NCBI RefSeq assembly: GCF_013167215.1
Contig: NZ_JABJWY010000038.1
Span: 861,700 to 925,699, forward strand
DNA length: 64,000 nt
Direction of reading: 5' to 3'
Source: Sphingobacterium prati
Lineage (GTDB): Bacteria; Bacteroidota; Bacteroidia; Sphingobacteriales; Sphingobacteriaceae
Both the position numbers and the translations under genes were made by a program. The notes below the pieces were generated by a model. It made no database searches, was not told where the DNA came from, and saw only the letters and a program-made list of their open reading frames with translations. Positions 33,081-42,320 of this stretch are shown here, piece after piece (the first letter of the stretch is position 1; the number at the start of each line of letters is the position of its first letter).

Positions 33081-34094
33081 CTATCTGTTGAAATATTCGC
33101 TTTTTGTAAATGTATATAGTTTTTTATAGAAGTATGCGTGTTTTACCAGTCTAGTATTTTCAGTAAAGCGTTTCCATTTATTAAAGCGATTTCGCCAGTT
33201 TAACTGTTGTTCGATATTTAACAGCTGGTTAACCATTTTATAGGCGTTCAATTGTGCTAAAGCAATATTTCTTAATTTCCTTCCATCCTCGGGATTATAT
33301 TTTTCAAGCTCCCGAATCAACTCTTTTTCCTGGTATTGACGATTCAGATAACGACCTGAACAATTCATTTGTACATATTTTGAAAAATTTTCCGGACGTA
33401 AGTAACCGTCGGCTTTATTTCCGTTGTACCCGCGATGATCATAGATTAAACTGGGGCGTCCACAGGCCATGGCGTCATAAATGGATCGACCAATCCCCAC
33501 AACCAAGTCGAAAAGATTAATCTTTTGTTCGATACTGACAGTCGGATTTTCCTGTTTGTTATACGCTTGAAAATGTAGACCTTTCGCTCGACAAATAGCT
33601 TTTAATTTCGCATTAGCTTTATCGCTTTGGCATAAAGACAATACGCTTTGGAGTGTATTATTTAATGGACGTACGGGTTTTTTTGCCTGTACATCTATCC
33701 CATTTAAAATAACATCATTTGCATACCCCATGTTTAGAAGATGATCGGATATTTCATCAGAAATGGCAACGTGATAATCTGCAAGTGGCGACGGTTGTTC
33801 TAATTCCGGAACAGTGCCATGACATATTTGAATGATGGGAGCTTTAGAAAAGAGTTCTTTAACAGAACTATTATGATTAGCAAAGATCAGATCATACCTC
33901 TTTTTATTCATAAATGGTGTATGCAACTCTTCTTCTATCTTGTCTGAAATTAATCCCTTATTAAAAGTAAAATACTCTACTTCAACATCGGGCCGTACAT
34001 TAAGTGCTTTGATTAAATCATAAGTATAAAGTTCAGAACCTCCAATTTCGGCTAGATGATTGGTTGCAACTAAAATTTTTTTTGCTTTTCCCAT
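33081..34094 (-). CDS. Glycosyltransferase (GT-B type, GT4-like)
   Basis: This 337-residue protein starts AKKILVATNHLAEIGGSELYTYDLIKAL, the donor-independent N-terminal signature of GT4-like enzymes. It has LFDLVVGIGRSIYDAMACGRPSLIYDHRGYNG in the nucleotide-sugar half, a shortened form of the usual EX7E region. The C-terminus is basic and coiled. It is the distal member of the surface-glycan cluster, 245 nt after the next gene, so it may have its own promoter. Acceptor and sugar are unknown. Confidence 0.75.
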   Translation of the reverse strand: MGKAKKILVATNHLAEIGGSELYTYDLIKALNVRPDVEVEYFTFNKGLISDKIEEELHTPFMNKKRYDLIFANHNSSVKELFSKAPIIQICHGTVPELEQPSPLADYHVAISDEISDHLLNMGYANDVILNGIDVQAKKPVRPLNNTLQSVLSLCQSDKANAKLKAICRAKGLHFQAYNKQENPTVSIEQKINLFDLVVGIGRSIYDAMACGRPSLIYDHRGYNGNKADGYLRPENFSKYVQMNCSGRYLNRQYQEKELIRELEKYNPEDGRKLRNIALAQLNAYKMVNQLLNIEQQLNWRNRFNKWKRFTENTRLVKHAYFYKKLYTFTKSEYFNR

Positions 34095-34339
34095 CTCTTT
34101 AGATTTTCAGAAATAATTAGTGATATTATAATCTGGGTAACAAGCAACAATCATTATATCGTCTCCCAATATGTAAAATCACCCAATCATTTTGTTTTGA
34201 AATTCAGATAAAGCAAATAATAAGGTTTTATCTGAAATAGTTTAATTATAATAACTAACGAGTGTAAAAGCAGTTTAATTACATCTGCTGGCATAAAAAC
34301 TTAAAAATATGAAGATTTATTGATTGATATCTTTATTAT

Positions 34340-35401
34340 TTATGATTGAGCTGGCAAATTGATTGGAATATGCTCTTCTTGGTCAAAAACATACTTGATC
34401 CAGTTAGAGAAACTATATTTCCTTTTTATTAGAGGATCTATTTCTCGCATGGGTGTATTAAGGAATGTAATAACTTGATTGTAGTCAGTTGTTGGATCAA
34501 TGATCAGTATATTGTCAGGTTGGTAGAAATCATATTTTTGAATAGATTTTTGGGTGGTGATCAACTTCTTGTTGAACCCTATTGCTTCTAAGGCACGAAA
34601 AGATAATCCATCATGTAAATAATTAGAAAAATCAGCCAAGGCTTTGGACTGTCTAACTAAATCTATATTTTCTAAATACGTAATACCATCATAAGTGGTT
34701 GTAATGATAGGACACCGTTCTTGTATCTCTTCTACCAATTCCTGGCTATGCGTATTGATGATAGCATTGATTTCTACCTCTTCTTTATTTTTGAATAAAT
34801 TGAAAAACTGATAAATATCAGGAATCCTTTCTTTGATGTATGTTCCAATGAACAAAATATCGGTAGATTTACCGGTCAAGTTATTGTCTTCTTGTTTGGT
34901 TATTTGTTGATCTAGGTAAAAGTTGGTTAAAGGTAAGGTGCCGGGTAAGGCAAGGTCAACAGGATCAAATACAAAGAATCGGTCAAAAATCGCTATTCTT
35001 GAGAAAATATCAGGATAGCGATTTAATCCATCCCATTGATAACCGACGGTAAGTCTAGTAATATTTTTTACCTTCGCAATGATCGATTTTGGAAACAAGT
35101 CCGGCCGGATAAAAAGGGCATAGTCTGCTTGCTGTATATGCGCAAATTTCCCCTCGTATTGTTCATCCAGAAATCTTTTTCGCAATACATCTTTATACTG
35201 ATAGTCTTTTAAAATAAGTTTCCGGTAAAGGTTTTTGAGCCGTAATACTAGACTTTTGTAATAAAAAGGCTTTTCTTCGATATTGATGTCTACAACTTCA
35301 AATCCCAATACTCCCAACTGGTCACTGATAACGGAATTTAGACCAAAATTTTTGGGAGCGCCAAGTATAACTATTTTTTTTTCGTTTTGTTGCAATAGCA
35401 T
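34340..35401 (-). CDS. Glycosyltransferase-like protein, paralogue 1 of 3
   Basis: This 353-residue protein is related to the two genes at 36478 and 37431: the shared C-terminal block here is GLSFRALEAIGFNKKLITTQ, followed by YDFYQPDNILII and a final ISNWIKYVF-like helix. The block corresponds to the nucleotide-sugar end of GT-B (CgeB-like) glycosyltransferases. The N-terminus KKIVILGAPKNFGLNSVISDQL is a Rossmann strand-loop-helix. It is the last gene of a five-gene operon starting at 39172. Confidence 0.7.
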   Translation of the reverse strand: MLLQQNEKKIVILGAPKNFGLNSVISDQLGVLGFEVVDINIEEKPFYYKSLVLRLKNLYRKLILKDYQYKDVLRKRFLDEQYEGKFAHIQQADYALFIRPDLFPKSIIAKVKNITRLTVGYQWDGLNRYPDIFSRIAIFDRFFVFDPVDLALPGTLPLTNFYLDQQITKQEDNNLTGKSTDILFIGTYIKERIPDIYQFFNLFKNKEEVEINAIINTHSQELVEEIQERCPIITTTYDGITYLENIDLVRQSKALADFSNYLHDGLSFRALEAIGFNKKLITTQKSIQKYDFYQPDNILIIDPTTDYNQVITFLNTPMREIDPLIKRKYSFSNWIKYVFDQEEHIPINLPAQS

Positions 35402-35413
35402 TTCAAATCCTGA

Positions 35414-36478
35414 TTATCGAGCAAATATTTTCGGAGATTGCATAATTTCATGCCAGATGTTTAAAGTATCTTCTTTTTCCATTTGCAGTGTGTAATGGGA
35501 GGAAACAAATTCTGCAGCGAGTTGCCCCCTTTTCAACATCTCATTTTGGTTTTGCTCAAATTTTTCAATAATTGTTTTTACGGCCTCAACATAGTCAATA
35601 ATATCGCCTTCGGCCACCGCTGTTGTGAATGATGGATCAAAATATTCTTTTCCGCCTTGTCCAATATAGCCTACTACATAACAGCCGCATGCCATCGCTT
35701 CAACGGGAGGTAAGCCAAAGCCTTCTCTAAAGTTGAAACTCAGAAAAATCATGCTTTCTTTCATGATTGTTGCAACTTCCGATTCTGTTTTATTATCAAT
35801 TGAAACTAATGACCAATCTTTTGGAAGTCCGGTCAAACGTAGAATATTGACAACCTGCGAAACATCCCCGCCAAGCTTTCTTGGCATGAAACATATCTGT
35901 TTTCTTTTGTTTGTTCCCAATGAAAAGACGTCATGATTTATCCCTAATCTCATTTTCAAAGTTGTTATATGAGGAAAGGCATAACTAAAATAGTTTTTTG
36001 CATCGTCTGAAGCAACGATGGTAGCTACGGTATCAGTAGAGTTATAAGGTGTATCTTTGTAATCTCCATCTAATGCGAAATGGTCAAACGTATAATAACA
36101 GTTCTGATTAAAAATAATACGTTTGTTAATAGGCATAATCTTATGAATTCTAGGACCATAGATTTCAGGAAATACAAGAATAGCGTCTTTTTCTATACGA
36201 TGGCTGATTAATTTAAGGATTTTTAAGAATATTTTTTTACTGAATGTAATCTTTTTTTGTCTATAATCGTATTTTAGCCTTTTAAATAACCAAGGATTAT
36301 ATTTTATAGAGACTTTGGCGTTAAACCAACGCTCTACCTTTCCTAATTTTCGATGTAGGATTACGGCATTATATCCCGCCTCATTAAGGATTTGTACTTG
36401 ACGATACATTTGTTTTACACCGCCGCTTGCGGATCTATTGGTAGGGCAAATAAAATATATGGTTGGCTTATTCGGCAT
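35414..36478 (-). CDS. Glycosyltransferase family 4 protein
   Basis: This 354-residue GT-B enzyme starts TIYFICPTNRSASGGVKQMYRQVQIL. Its C-terminal EGFGLPPVEAMACGCYVVGYIGQGGKEYF holds the classical EX7E motif of GT4. It probably adds a sugar from a nucleotide donor to a surface glycan. It overlaps its upstream neighbour by one nucleotide and is 12 nt from the next gene, within the five-gene operon. Confidence 0.85.
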   Translation of the reverse strand: MPNKPTIYFICPTNRSASGGVKQMYRQVQILNEAGYNAVILHRKLGKVERWFNAKVSIKYNPWLFKRLKYDYRQKKITFSKKIFLKILKLISHRIEKDAILVFPEIYGPRIHKIMPINKRIIFNQNCYYTFDHFALDGDYKDTPYNSTDTVATIVASDDAKNYFSYAFPHITTLKMRLGINHDVFSLGTNKRKQICFMPRKLGGDVSQVVNILRLTGLPKDWSLVSIDNKTESEVATIMKESMIFLSFNFREGFGLPPVEAMACGCYVVGYIGQGGKEYFDPSFTTAVAEGDIIDYVEAVKTIIEKFEQNQNEMLKRGQLAAEFVSSHYTLQMEKEDTLNIWHEIMQSPKIFAR

Positions 36479-37431
36479 TATGATATGATGGTTTGAATCC
36501 AGTTTTTTATAAAATACTTTTGTTTGATGTTGCTGTCAATTACTTTATACGCACTATTAAAAAAAGACTGCGGTATGTCTATCGTATTGATGTCCTCAAT
36601 AATATGAATATTTTCTTCACTATAAAAATCAGCATTATAGATATTGGCTGTCGTTATTAACTTTTTCCCCAAGCCAATAGCTTCAAACGGTCTAAATGAA
36701 AGCCCACGTTGGTTAGGGTGGGCAAGATCTAATATTGCTTTGCTATCAAGATAGTATTCATAAGCTTTATTAAATGGAATAATCTTATGAATCACTTCAA
36801 TATTGTTTGGAAGTTTTTCCTTAATTGGATGAGATGGATAAGTAAATATTCTGGCTTTAGCTTTTATTCCCTGTTTTTCAAAGTATTCAAACAATTTGAG
36901 TGCATCGTTTATTCTGTTATCGTACGTCATCAGTAATGCTACGTCGTATGCCGAAGCTTTTTTACTTTGCTCGGCAAAATAAAAGTTTGTAATCGGTTTG
37001 AAACCGAATTTTAGACAATCGGCGGGATCAAAGCTAAAAATAGTGCCAAAAGAATTGATGAAATTTTTCTGCGTGGGAATTTTATCAATACTATCCCAGA
37101 ATAAGCAAACTGATCGGTTACAAGCCTGTTGTGCAATCAATAGATCTTCTGCTGTCAAAACATCGGGACGATTAATGATTAACAAATCAAACTGTCCATG
37201 CTGTGCAATAGTTTGTCGTATATATTGTCCCTTTTTTATTTCTTTCAGATTTTTACGCAGAAAAATTTTGAGAAAGAAGTTATAAATCCGTTCACCAAGA
37301 TTTTTGTATTGATAAGGAAGTGTTGAATTGATATCAATGACTTTGTGATTACTGTATTTTTTTAGCCCTTCGCTTACAACTTCATTAAATCCGTAATAAC
37401 CGGGAGCGATAAATAAAATTTTTTTCTTCAT
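36478..37431 (-). CDS. Glycosyltransferase-like protein, paralogue 2 of 3
   Basis: This 317-residue protein is closely related to the product of 37431-38420: both have YKNxGER, KIFLRKN/KIFLNKN and IKxxQY in the N-terminal half. The C-terminal GLSFRPFEAIGLGKKLITTANI, then FYSEENIHIIED, is shared with all three paralogues. It overlaps both neighbours by one nucleotide, indicating tight translational coupling. Sugar specificity unknown. Confidence 0.72.
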   Translation of the reverse strand: MKKKILFIAPGYYGFNEVVSEGLKKYSNHKVIDINSTLPYQYKNLGERIYNFFLKIFLRKNLKEIKKGQYIRQTIAQHGQFDLLIINRPDVLTAEDLLIAQQACNRSVCLFWDSIDKIPTQKNFINSFGTIFSFDPADCLKFGFKPITNFYFAEQSKKASAYDVALLMTYDNRINDALKLFEYFEKQGIKAKARIFTYPSHPIKEKLPNNIEVIHKIIPFNKAYEYYLDSKAILDLAHPNQRGLSFRPFEAIGLGKKLITTANIYNADFYSEENIHIIEDINTIDIPQSFFNSAYKVIDSNIKQKYFIKNWIQTIIS

Positions 37432-38420
37432 TAATAGAGAAGACTTTTAAGATTAAAAATTTTTTTTAGCCATGTGTCCAGCGTATAGCGCTCGTAAATA
37501 TCGTCCGAGATCTTTTTGTAAGGACTGTTGAAGAAAGACAGATCTAAATTACTTAAATTTTTATCGATATATAAGATGTTCTGTGTCGCATATAAGTCAT
37601 AATCGATAATGCTGGGGTTATCGGTTATAATCTTCTTTTCTAGCGCCATGGCCTCGAAAATTCGGAAACTTAGCCCCTCCTGTCCTTCACGCATCAAATC
37701 GATAATTACCTTGGACTTTTTATACTCATTTAATACGGCTTCATTACTAATAGGTTTCTTTCGGAATTCTATCAGCGTTGAACCCGTTGGCCTAAGGAAA
37801 AAATTTCTGAGTTTTTCTTTCCAAACCTGTTTGCCAACAACGATGATTCGGCTTTTTATATGGAAATCTGAGAGGTGAGCGACCAATTTCCTTAGTAATT
37901 TAATCCGGTATTTATCATATGAGGTGATGTAAAAGAGATCATGTTCAACAGTGTCGGACTGAACTGGCTGATCAGATATGTAGTTATAGTTCGTAATCTT
38001 TTCAAAACCGTATTTTTTAACGTCTTTGTCTTCAAAAGAATAGATCTTGTCAAACAGTTCCAAACGATCTTTAACCGGAAATCGTTCGAGATTGTCGTAT
38101 AGATAGGAAATCAGATATGGAGTATAAGATTTGATCTGCTTAATGGTCTCATAGTCCAAATTATGGGGATTGAGTACAAGGATCTTGTCCTGAGGGCCGA
38201 GCTTGGCCAGCGAATCAAGCACATATTGTTGGCGTTTGATGTGCTTGATGTTTTTGTTTAAGAAGATTTTGCTCAGGGCATTGCGGAACCGTTCGCCAAA
38301 GTTTTTGTAGCGATATGCTCCCATGTTAATATGAGAGGCATCGACTCCTTTTTCTTGTAATTTACTTACAATATGGTGGTCGTAATTCCAATAATCAAAG
38401 CTTATAATGCAAATCTTCAT
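37431..38420 (-). CDS. Glycosyltransferase-like protein, paralogue 3 of 3
   Basis: This 329-residue protein has MKICIISFDYWNYDHHIVSKL at the N-terminus, then YKNFGERFRNALSKIFLNKNIKHIKRQQY. The C-terminal GLSFRIFEAMALEKKIITDNPS, then YDLYATQNILYID, matches the GT-B end block of the other two paralogues. It overlaps the GT2 gene upstream by 4 nt. Tandem duplication with divergence is the simplest origin. Confidence 0.72.
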   Translation of the reverse strand: MKICIISFDYWNYDHHIVSKLQEKGVDASHINMGAYRYKNFGERFRNALSKIFLNKNIKHIKRQQYVLDSLAKLGPQDKILVLNPHNLDYETIKQIKSYTPYLISYLYDNLERFPVKDRLELFDKIYSFEDKDVKKYGFEKITNYNYISDQPVQSDTVEHDLFYITSYDKYRIKLLRKLVAHLSDFHIKSRIIVVGKQVWKEKLRNFFLRPTGSTLIEFRKKPISNEAVLNEYKKSKVIIDLMREGQEGLSFRIFEAMALEKKIITDNPSIIDYDLYATQNILYIDKNLSNLDLSFFNSPYKKISDDIYERYTLDTWLKKIFNLKSLLY

Positions 38421-39172
38421 CTCTTTTCTTCTCTTTTCAAGGACATAAAAGTTTCATGTACACTCAGGCTCTGCAAGTAACAAAGTTGATAGCCTCGTCG
38501 CCCATCAAGTATTCCTAGTTTCAAAAAGTATGCCTTAAAAAATTTAAAAGACACTTTTGCCAAGTGGCTCAATAACGAATAACGTTTGTTCTTCGCATAG
38601 AGTTCCTTGCCTTTAAGCGCTCCATAATGAACCATTTTCTCTTTGTAAGATGTATAATCAGCAAAAGAATAATGCCATATCTTATTTTTTAAACTACCAA
38701 TCGTTCCGTTGACTATCAATGTCTCGTGGACCTTCTTTTTGGTGTCGTATGTAGCCTTACTCTTTTTGAAGAGACGGAAATTCTTGTCGTTTTGTGTGCC
38801 AGAAAAATTAATCCGCTCACCACAAAAGAAAAATAAGCGATACATATAATATGCATCTTTCGCTTGTGGATCATTGATGGTCTCCACTATTTCAGTCTGG
38901 CATGCCTTAGTCAGGCGTTCATCGGCATCCAAAAATAGTACCCAGTCGTTACTGGCGTATGTCAATGCCAAATTCCGCTGTTTGGTAAAATCTTCGAATT
39001 TATTTTGATAGATCTTTACTTTAGAATGCAATCGTGCAAGTTCCAAGGTACGATCGGTACTGAACGAATCCACTAAAATGATTTCATCGGCAAATTCTAA
39101 ACTTTTAAGAACTTCGCTAATATTATCCTCTTCGTTGTATGTAATAATTAAAGCGCTTATTTTTTGACTCAC
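38417..39172 (-). CDS. Glycosyltransferase family 2 protein (WaaE/KdtX-like)
   Basis: This 251-residue GT-A enzyme begins ISALIITYNEEDNISEVLKSLEFADEIILVDSFSTDRTLELAR, the GT2 signature. NDWVLFLDADERL holds the DxD-type metal site, and FSGTQNDKNFRLFKKSKA with KKVHETL is typical of WaaE/KdtX LPS-core glucosyltransferases. It is the first gene of the five-gene minus-strand operon. Its location among GT9 and GT4 genes supports a lipopolysaccharide or surface-oligosaccharide role. Confidence 0.88.
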   Translation of the reverse strand: MSQKISALIITYNEEDNISEVLKSLEFADEIILVDSFSTDRTLELARLHSKVKIYQNKFEDFTKQRNLALTYASNDWVLFLDADERLTKACQTEIVETINDPQAKDAYYMYRLFFFCGERINFSGTQNDKNFRLFKKSKATYDTKKKVHETLIVNGTIGSLKNKIWHYSFADYTSYKEKMVHYGALKGKELYAKNKRYSLLSHLAKVSFKFFKAYFLKLGILDGRRGYQLCYLQSLSVHETFMSLKREEKR

Positions 39173-39313
39173 GTATACGATTTAATTAAAAGTTGGACCA
39201 TACTATATCAATCATAACGTATTAGTTTCTCATTTCGTTACATTAGGCTGGAAAAAATGACAATTATTGTTTTGCAATTTAGTCCCTAAGCTCAAAAAGC
39301 TTTTTCATTGTGA

Positions 39314-39346
39314 CAAATATATTACATATTTTTTGTAATAAAACAA
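39314..39346 (-). promoter_or_regulatory. Candidate promoter of the five-gene glycosyltransferase operon
   Basis: The minus strand reads TTG (39346-39344), a 22-nt gap, then TATATTTG (39321-39314), a full -7 match. The leader would be about 135 nt. Confidence 0.4.
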
Positions 39347-39439
39347 AAAAACGGAAATGCTTTTTTACTTAGGATTGTCAAAGAAATGTATTTTCGATTA
39401 TCAAACACAAAAACTTAAACCTTATTAATTATATATGAT

Positions 39440-39447
39440 TATTTTTG
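39440..39447 (+). promoter_or_regulatory. Candidate -7 element for the GT32 gene
   Basis: TATTTTTG matches TAnnTTTG, about 75 nt before the GTG start. No TTG -33 box is visible. Confidence 0.35.
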
Positions 39448-39522
39448 CACGAAAAGTAATAGCAAATTATTTTTTATGACGCTATATTAGCGTTATTTAC
39501 GTATTTAAATTCAATATAGTAA

Positions 39523-40188
39523 GTGGCTATTCCAAAAGTTATATACCAGACTTTCAAAACAAATAAAATTCCTTTATTGACCAAATTTTATATCTGGCGA
39601 TTTTTAAGAAAAAATAAAGGTTACCGTAGAGAGTTTTTTGATGATGCTCAAGTGGATGCGTTTGTTAAGGAGTCTTTTGATGAACGCACTTATCGTGCTT
39701 ATTCACGGCTTCAAATAGGTGCTGCAAAGGCTGACTTTTTTAGGTATGCGATCTTGTACATTAGAGGCGGTATATATTTGGATCTTGATAGTGACATTAC
39801 AGGGAAATTAGATCAGGTAATTCGAACAGATGATGTCGCTGTAGTGGCACGAGAGAAAAAGTGGCAACAATATTTTGCGCAATGGGCGCTTATTTTTGAT
39901 AAGGGGCACCCCTTTCTGAAGGAAACCATCAAACTCATTGTTGAAAATATCGAAAACAATAGATTTCCGCACGATGTGCATTCGATGACTGGTCCGACTG
40001 TTTATTCGCTGGCCATCAATAATGTTATTGCGCGTAATCCGGAGGTTTCGTACCGCATTTATACCGATGATTACAAAGGCATAATGAAATTTAAGTATAA
40101 ATTGGGAAAGATCCTTATCTATGGGGATCGCTCTAAACACTGGAAGAAACTGCAAAAGGTCATTCCTGTCGTAAAAGCTGAAAATTAA
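39523..40188 (+). CDS. Glycosyltransferase family 32-like protein (DXD sugar-binding)
   Basis: This 221-residue protein starts with GTG (AIPKVIYQTFKTNKIP, the GT32 entry motif). It has YRAYSRLQIGAAKADFFRYAILYIRGGIYLDLDSD with the DxD donor/metal site at the end, then VHSMTGPTVYSLAI. GT32/OCH1-like enzymes transfer hexoses in surface glycans. It is the only forward gene in the glycan cluster and its last 4 nt overlap the end of the convergent GT4 gene. Confidence 0.87.
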   Translation: MAIPKVIYQTFKTNKIPLLTKFYIWRFLRKNKGYRREFFDDAQVDAFVKESFDERTYRAYSRLQIGAAKADFFRYAILYIRGGIYLDLDSDITGKLDQVIRTDDVAVVAREKKWQQYFAQWALIFDKGHPFLKETIKLIVENIENNRFPHDVHSMTGPTVYSLAINNVIARNPEVSYRIYTDDYKGIMKFKYKLGKILIYGDRSKHWKKLQKVIPVVKAEN

Positions 40189-41294
40189 AGTGTTAGGTAT
40201 TGCTCGGCCCACTGACTGGCTAAATGCTCATCATTAAACTTTTGGACATAATCCAGTCCTTTGATACGCATGTCCTGGCGGAGCATAGAATCCTCAATAA
40301 CCGTTTTGATAGTATGTCGGATATTTTCAATGTCATGTGGTGATACATATTGTGAAAATGGACCTCCTGCTTCTGGAAAAACTCCCGAATCCGTAGTAAT
40401 GACAGGCGTACCTGAATATAGGGCTTCAATGATTGGAATCCCAAATCCTTCATAAATAGAAGGGTAGATGAATGCGAGCGCTGAGGAATATAGAATAGAG
40501 AGCTCTTGCATATCCAAGCCGCTAAGAAAATAGACCCTATGCTCCATTTGATGCTTGCTGATGAACTCTTTAAGCTGAAGTTGGTATTTGGTGCTTTTTC
40601 CCACTATGACTAAAGGTATGTCAATATTTTCTATTGCCTTGACAATGGAAAGTGCATTTTTCCGCTCTTCTATCGTTCCTACATTCAAAAGGAACTCATC
40701 GGGTAAGCCTAAGCGCTTTTTTAAGGCCTCCTTTTCAATCGCGGTTTTTTCTATTTTAAACGCCTCATGACAGCCCTGGTAGATGATAGCTATTTTTTCA
40801 GGCGGGATATCGAAAAATTCAACAATATCATTTTTAGTCTGTTTACTGATCGCGATAATTTTATCTGCCTGACGGCAGGCATGAGCAAATTTCTTTTTAT
40901 AGATCCATCGGTCAATCGGATGGTATAGTGAAGGGTAACGCATGAAAATTAAATCGTGCATACTCACGATCGATTTAATTCCCGCTGATGCCAAATCGAC
41001 CGGAATTTCTCCGGAAAGACCGTGAAAAATAGCAATCTGATCTTTTTTTAAATCCGCTACTATTTTTTTTGTTCGCCAGAGGTTTTGGAAATTTTGGCTG
41101 ATATATCCCTGTGGTGTCCTAATTTGCTCAGGATTGACGAGATTAAAATAGCGTTCAATGGATGTTTTTGCGGTATAGAGCAAATACTCATTTTGCGGGA
41201 CGAACTTCGACAAAATACGTATCAGATCCCGGCTGTAATTCCCTAAGCCTGATGTGTTGTTAAAAAAACGCTTTGCATCGAATCCTATCCTCAT
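40185..41294 (-). CDS. Glycosyltransferase family 4 (GT1-like) protein
   Basis: This 369-residue GT-B enzyme has MRIGFDAKRFFNNTSGLGNYSRDLIRIL at the start and IKSIVSMHDLIFMRYPSLY mid-N. LLNVGTIEERKNALSIVKAI and YEGFGIPIIEALYSGTPVITTDSGVFPEAGG (EX7E plus donor loop) fill the C-terminal half. Its start overlaps the GT9 gene stop by 4 nt, giving an operon DUF4254-GT9-GT4. Mannosyl- or related transferase activity is likely but not provable here. Confidence 0.88.
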   Translation of the reverse strand: MRIGFDAKRFFNNTSGLGNYSRDLIRILSKFVPQNEYLLYTAKTSIERYFNLVNPEQIRTPQGYISQNFQNLWRTKKIVADLKKDQIAIFHGLSGEIPVDLASAGIKSIVSMHDLIFMRYPSLYHPIDRWIYKKKFAHACRQADKIIAISKQTKNDIVEFFDIPPEKIAIIYQGCHEAFKIEKTAIEKEALKKRLGLPDEFLLNVGTIEERKNALSIVKAIENIDIPLVIVGKSTKYQLQLKEFISKHQMEHRVYFLSGLDMQELSILYSSALAFIYPSIYEGFGIPIIEALYSGTPVITTDSGVFPEAGGPFSQYVSPHDIENIRHTIKTVIEDSMLRQDMRIKGLDYVQKFNDEHLASQWAEQYLTL

Positions 41295-42316
41295 CTTATC
41301 GCTGTTATCTTTTCGATCACCATTTCCGGTGTAATTAAATCAATTGCTTCTATACCGTTACAATCGCAGGGTATGTTGCCATATACTGAACTAGGACGGT
41401 CGGGATGCTCTACTTGGATACAGTCCGCTGCTTGCTGCCCATAGCCCGTAAATCCCGCGTAGGGGTGTGTTGCCCCCCAAAGTGATAAGCATCTTATACC
41501 CATCAATGAGGCCATGTGCAGTCCGGACGAATCCATGCTGATCATGAGATCTAGGTTGGATATGATATCCAGTTCTTCTCTCAACGTAAATTTCCCGATG
41601 GTATTGTAGGTGTTTGGGAAACGTTCAGTCCAGTTCTGCGCGATTTGAAATTCTTCTTCGCCGCCTCCAAAGAGCAATACATCATAACCATTATGGGTAA
41701 GATGGTCTATAACCTGTGCCATCTTATGCTGTGAAAAGACCTTATAACGGTGTTGCGCAAAAGGGGAGATGCCGATTTTCCTGCGTTCAAAATTACCAAA
41801 TAGGCTAAATGCTCCTTTTGGGACATCCTGCAGATTAGGCGTCAACTGATGACTCAGCTCAATGCTAAATCCTAGTGTACGGAATACATCCGCATAGCGC
41901 TCAACAGTTAGTCTCAGCTGCCGCTTAATCTTATGTTCCTTACGTGTAAGGGCTTTTTTTTCAGCACGGCCTTTGTCCAGTTGTTTGACATTCATGCCTG
42001 TAAGTGAAAATAAGACATCGAGCACGCGCGAGCGTAAATTGAAGTGTAGATCTGCTACAGCATCAGCACCATACTGTGCCAGTTCTTTTTTTAGCCTTAC
42101 TAAGCCCCAAAAGCCTTTATGAACTGTCTTCGGTTCAAAGGGGTGGAACTTGACATTCTTTATGCCGTCAAAAAATGGGGCAAAAAACTGACGGCTTACC
42201 ATGATAATCTCTACCGCCGGATACCGCTGACAAAATTCTTTCAATACAGAAGCTACCATGGCGACATCGCCCATGGCCGAAAACCGGGTTACTATGATTC
42301 GCTGCGGCAGTGGCAT
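41291..42316 (-). CDS. Glycosyltransferase family 9 (heptosyltransferase-like) protein
   Basis: This 341-residue GT9 protein has MPLPQRIIVTRFSAMGDVAMVASVLKEF (the RFSAMGD motif), DAVADLHFNLRSRVL, and the C-terminal LDLMISMDSSGLHMASLMGIRCLSLWGATHPYAGF, the ADP-heptose-type donor site. GT9 enzymes add sugars, often heptose, to the LPS inner core. It lies 4 nt after the DUF4254 gene and overlaps the following GT4 gene. Confidence 0.9.
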   Translation of the reverse strand: MPLPQRIIVTRFSAMGDVAMVASVLKEFCQRYPAVEIIMVSRQFFAPFFDGIKNVKFHPFEPKTVHKGFWGLVRLKKELAQYGADAVADLHFNLRSRVLDVLFSLTGMNVKQLDKGRAEKKALTRKEHKIKRQLRLTVERYADVFRTLGFSIELSHQLTPNLQDVPKGAFSLFGNFERRKIGISPFAQHRYKVFSQHKMAQVIDHLTHNGYDVLLFGGGEEEFQIAQNWTERFPNTYNTIGKFTLREELDIISNLDLMISMDSSGLHMASLMGIRCLSLWGATHPYAGFTGYGQQAADCIQVEHPDRPSSVYGNIPCDCNGIEAIDLITPEMVIEKITAIR

Positions 42317-42320
42317 GTCC

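Larger units (their letters stand above)
39173..39522. other. Divergent intergenic region of the glycan cluster
   Basis: 350 nt, very AT-rich, without ORF. It holds opposed candidate -7 elements at 39314-39321 (minus) and 39440-39447 (plus). Confidence 0.5.
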
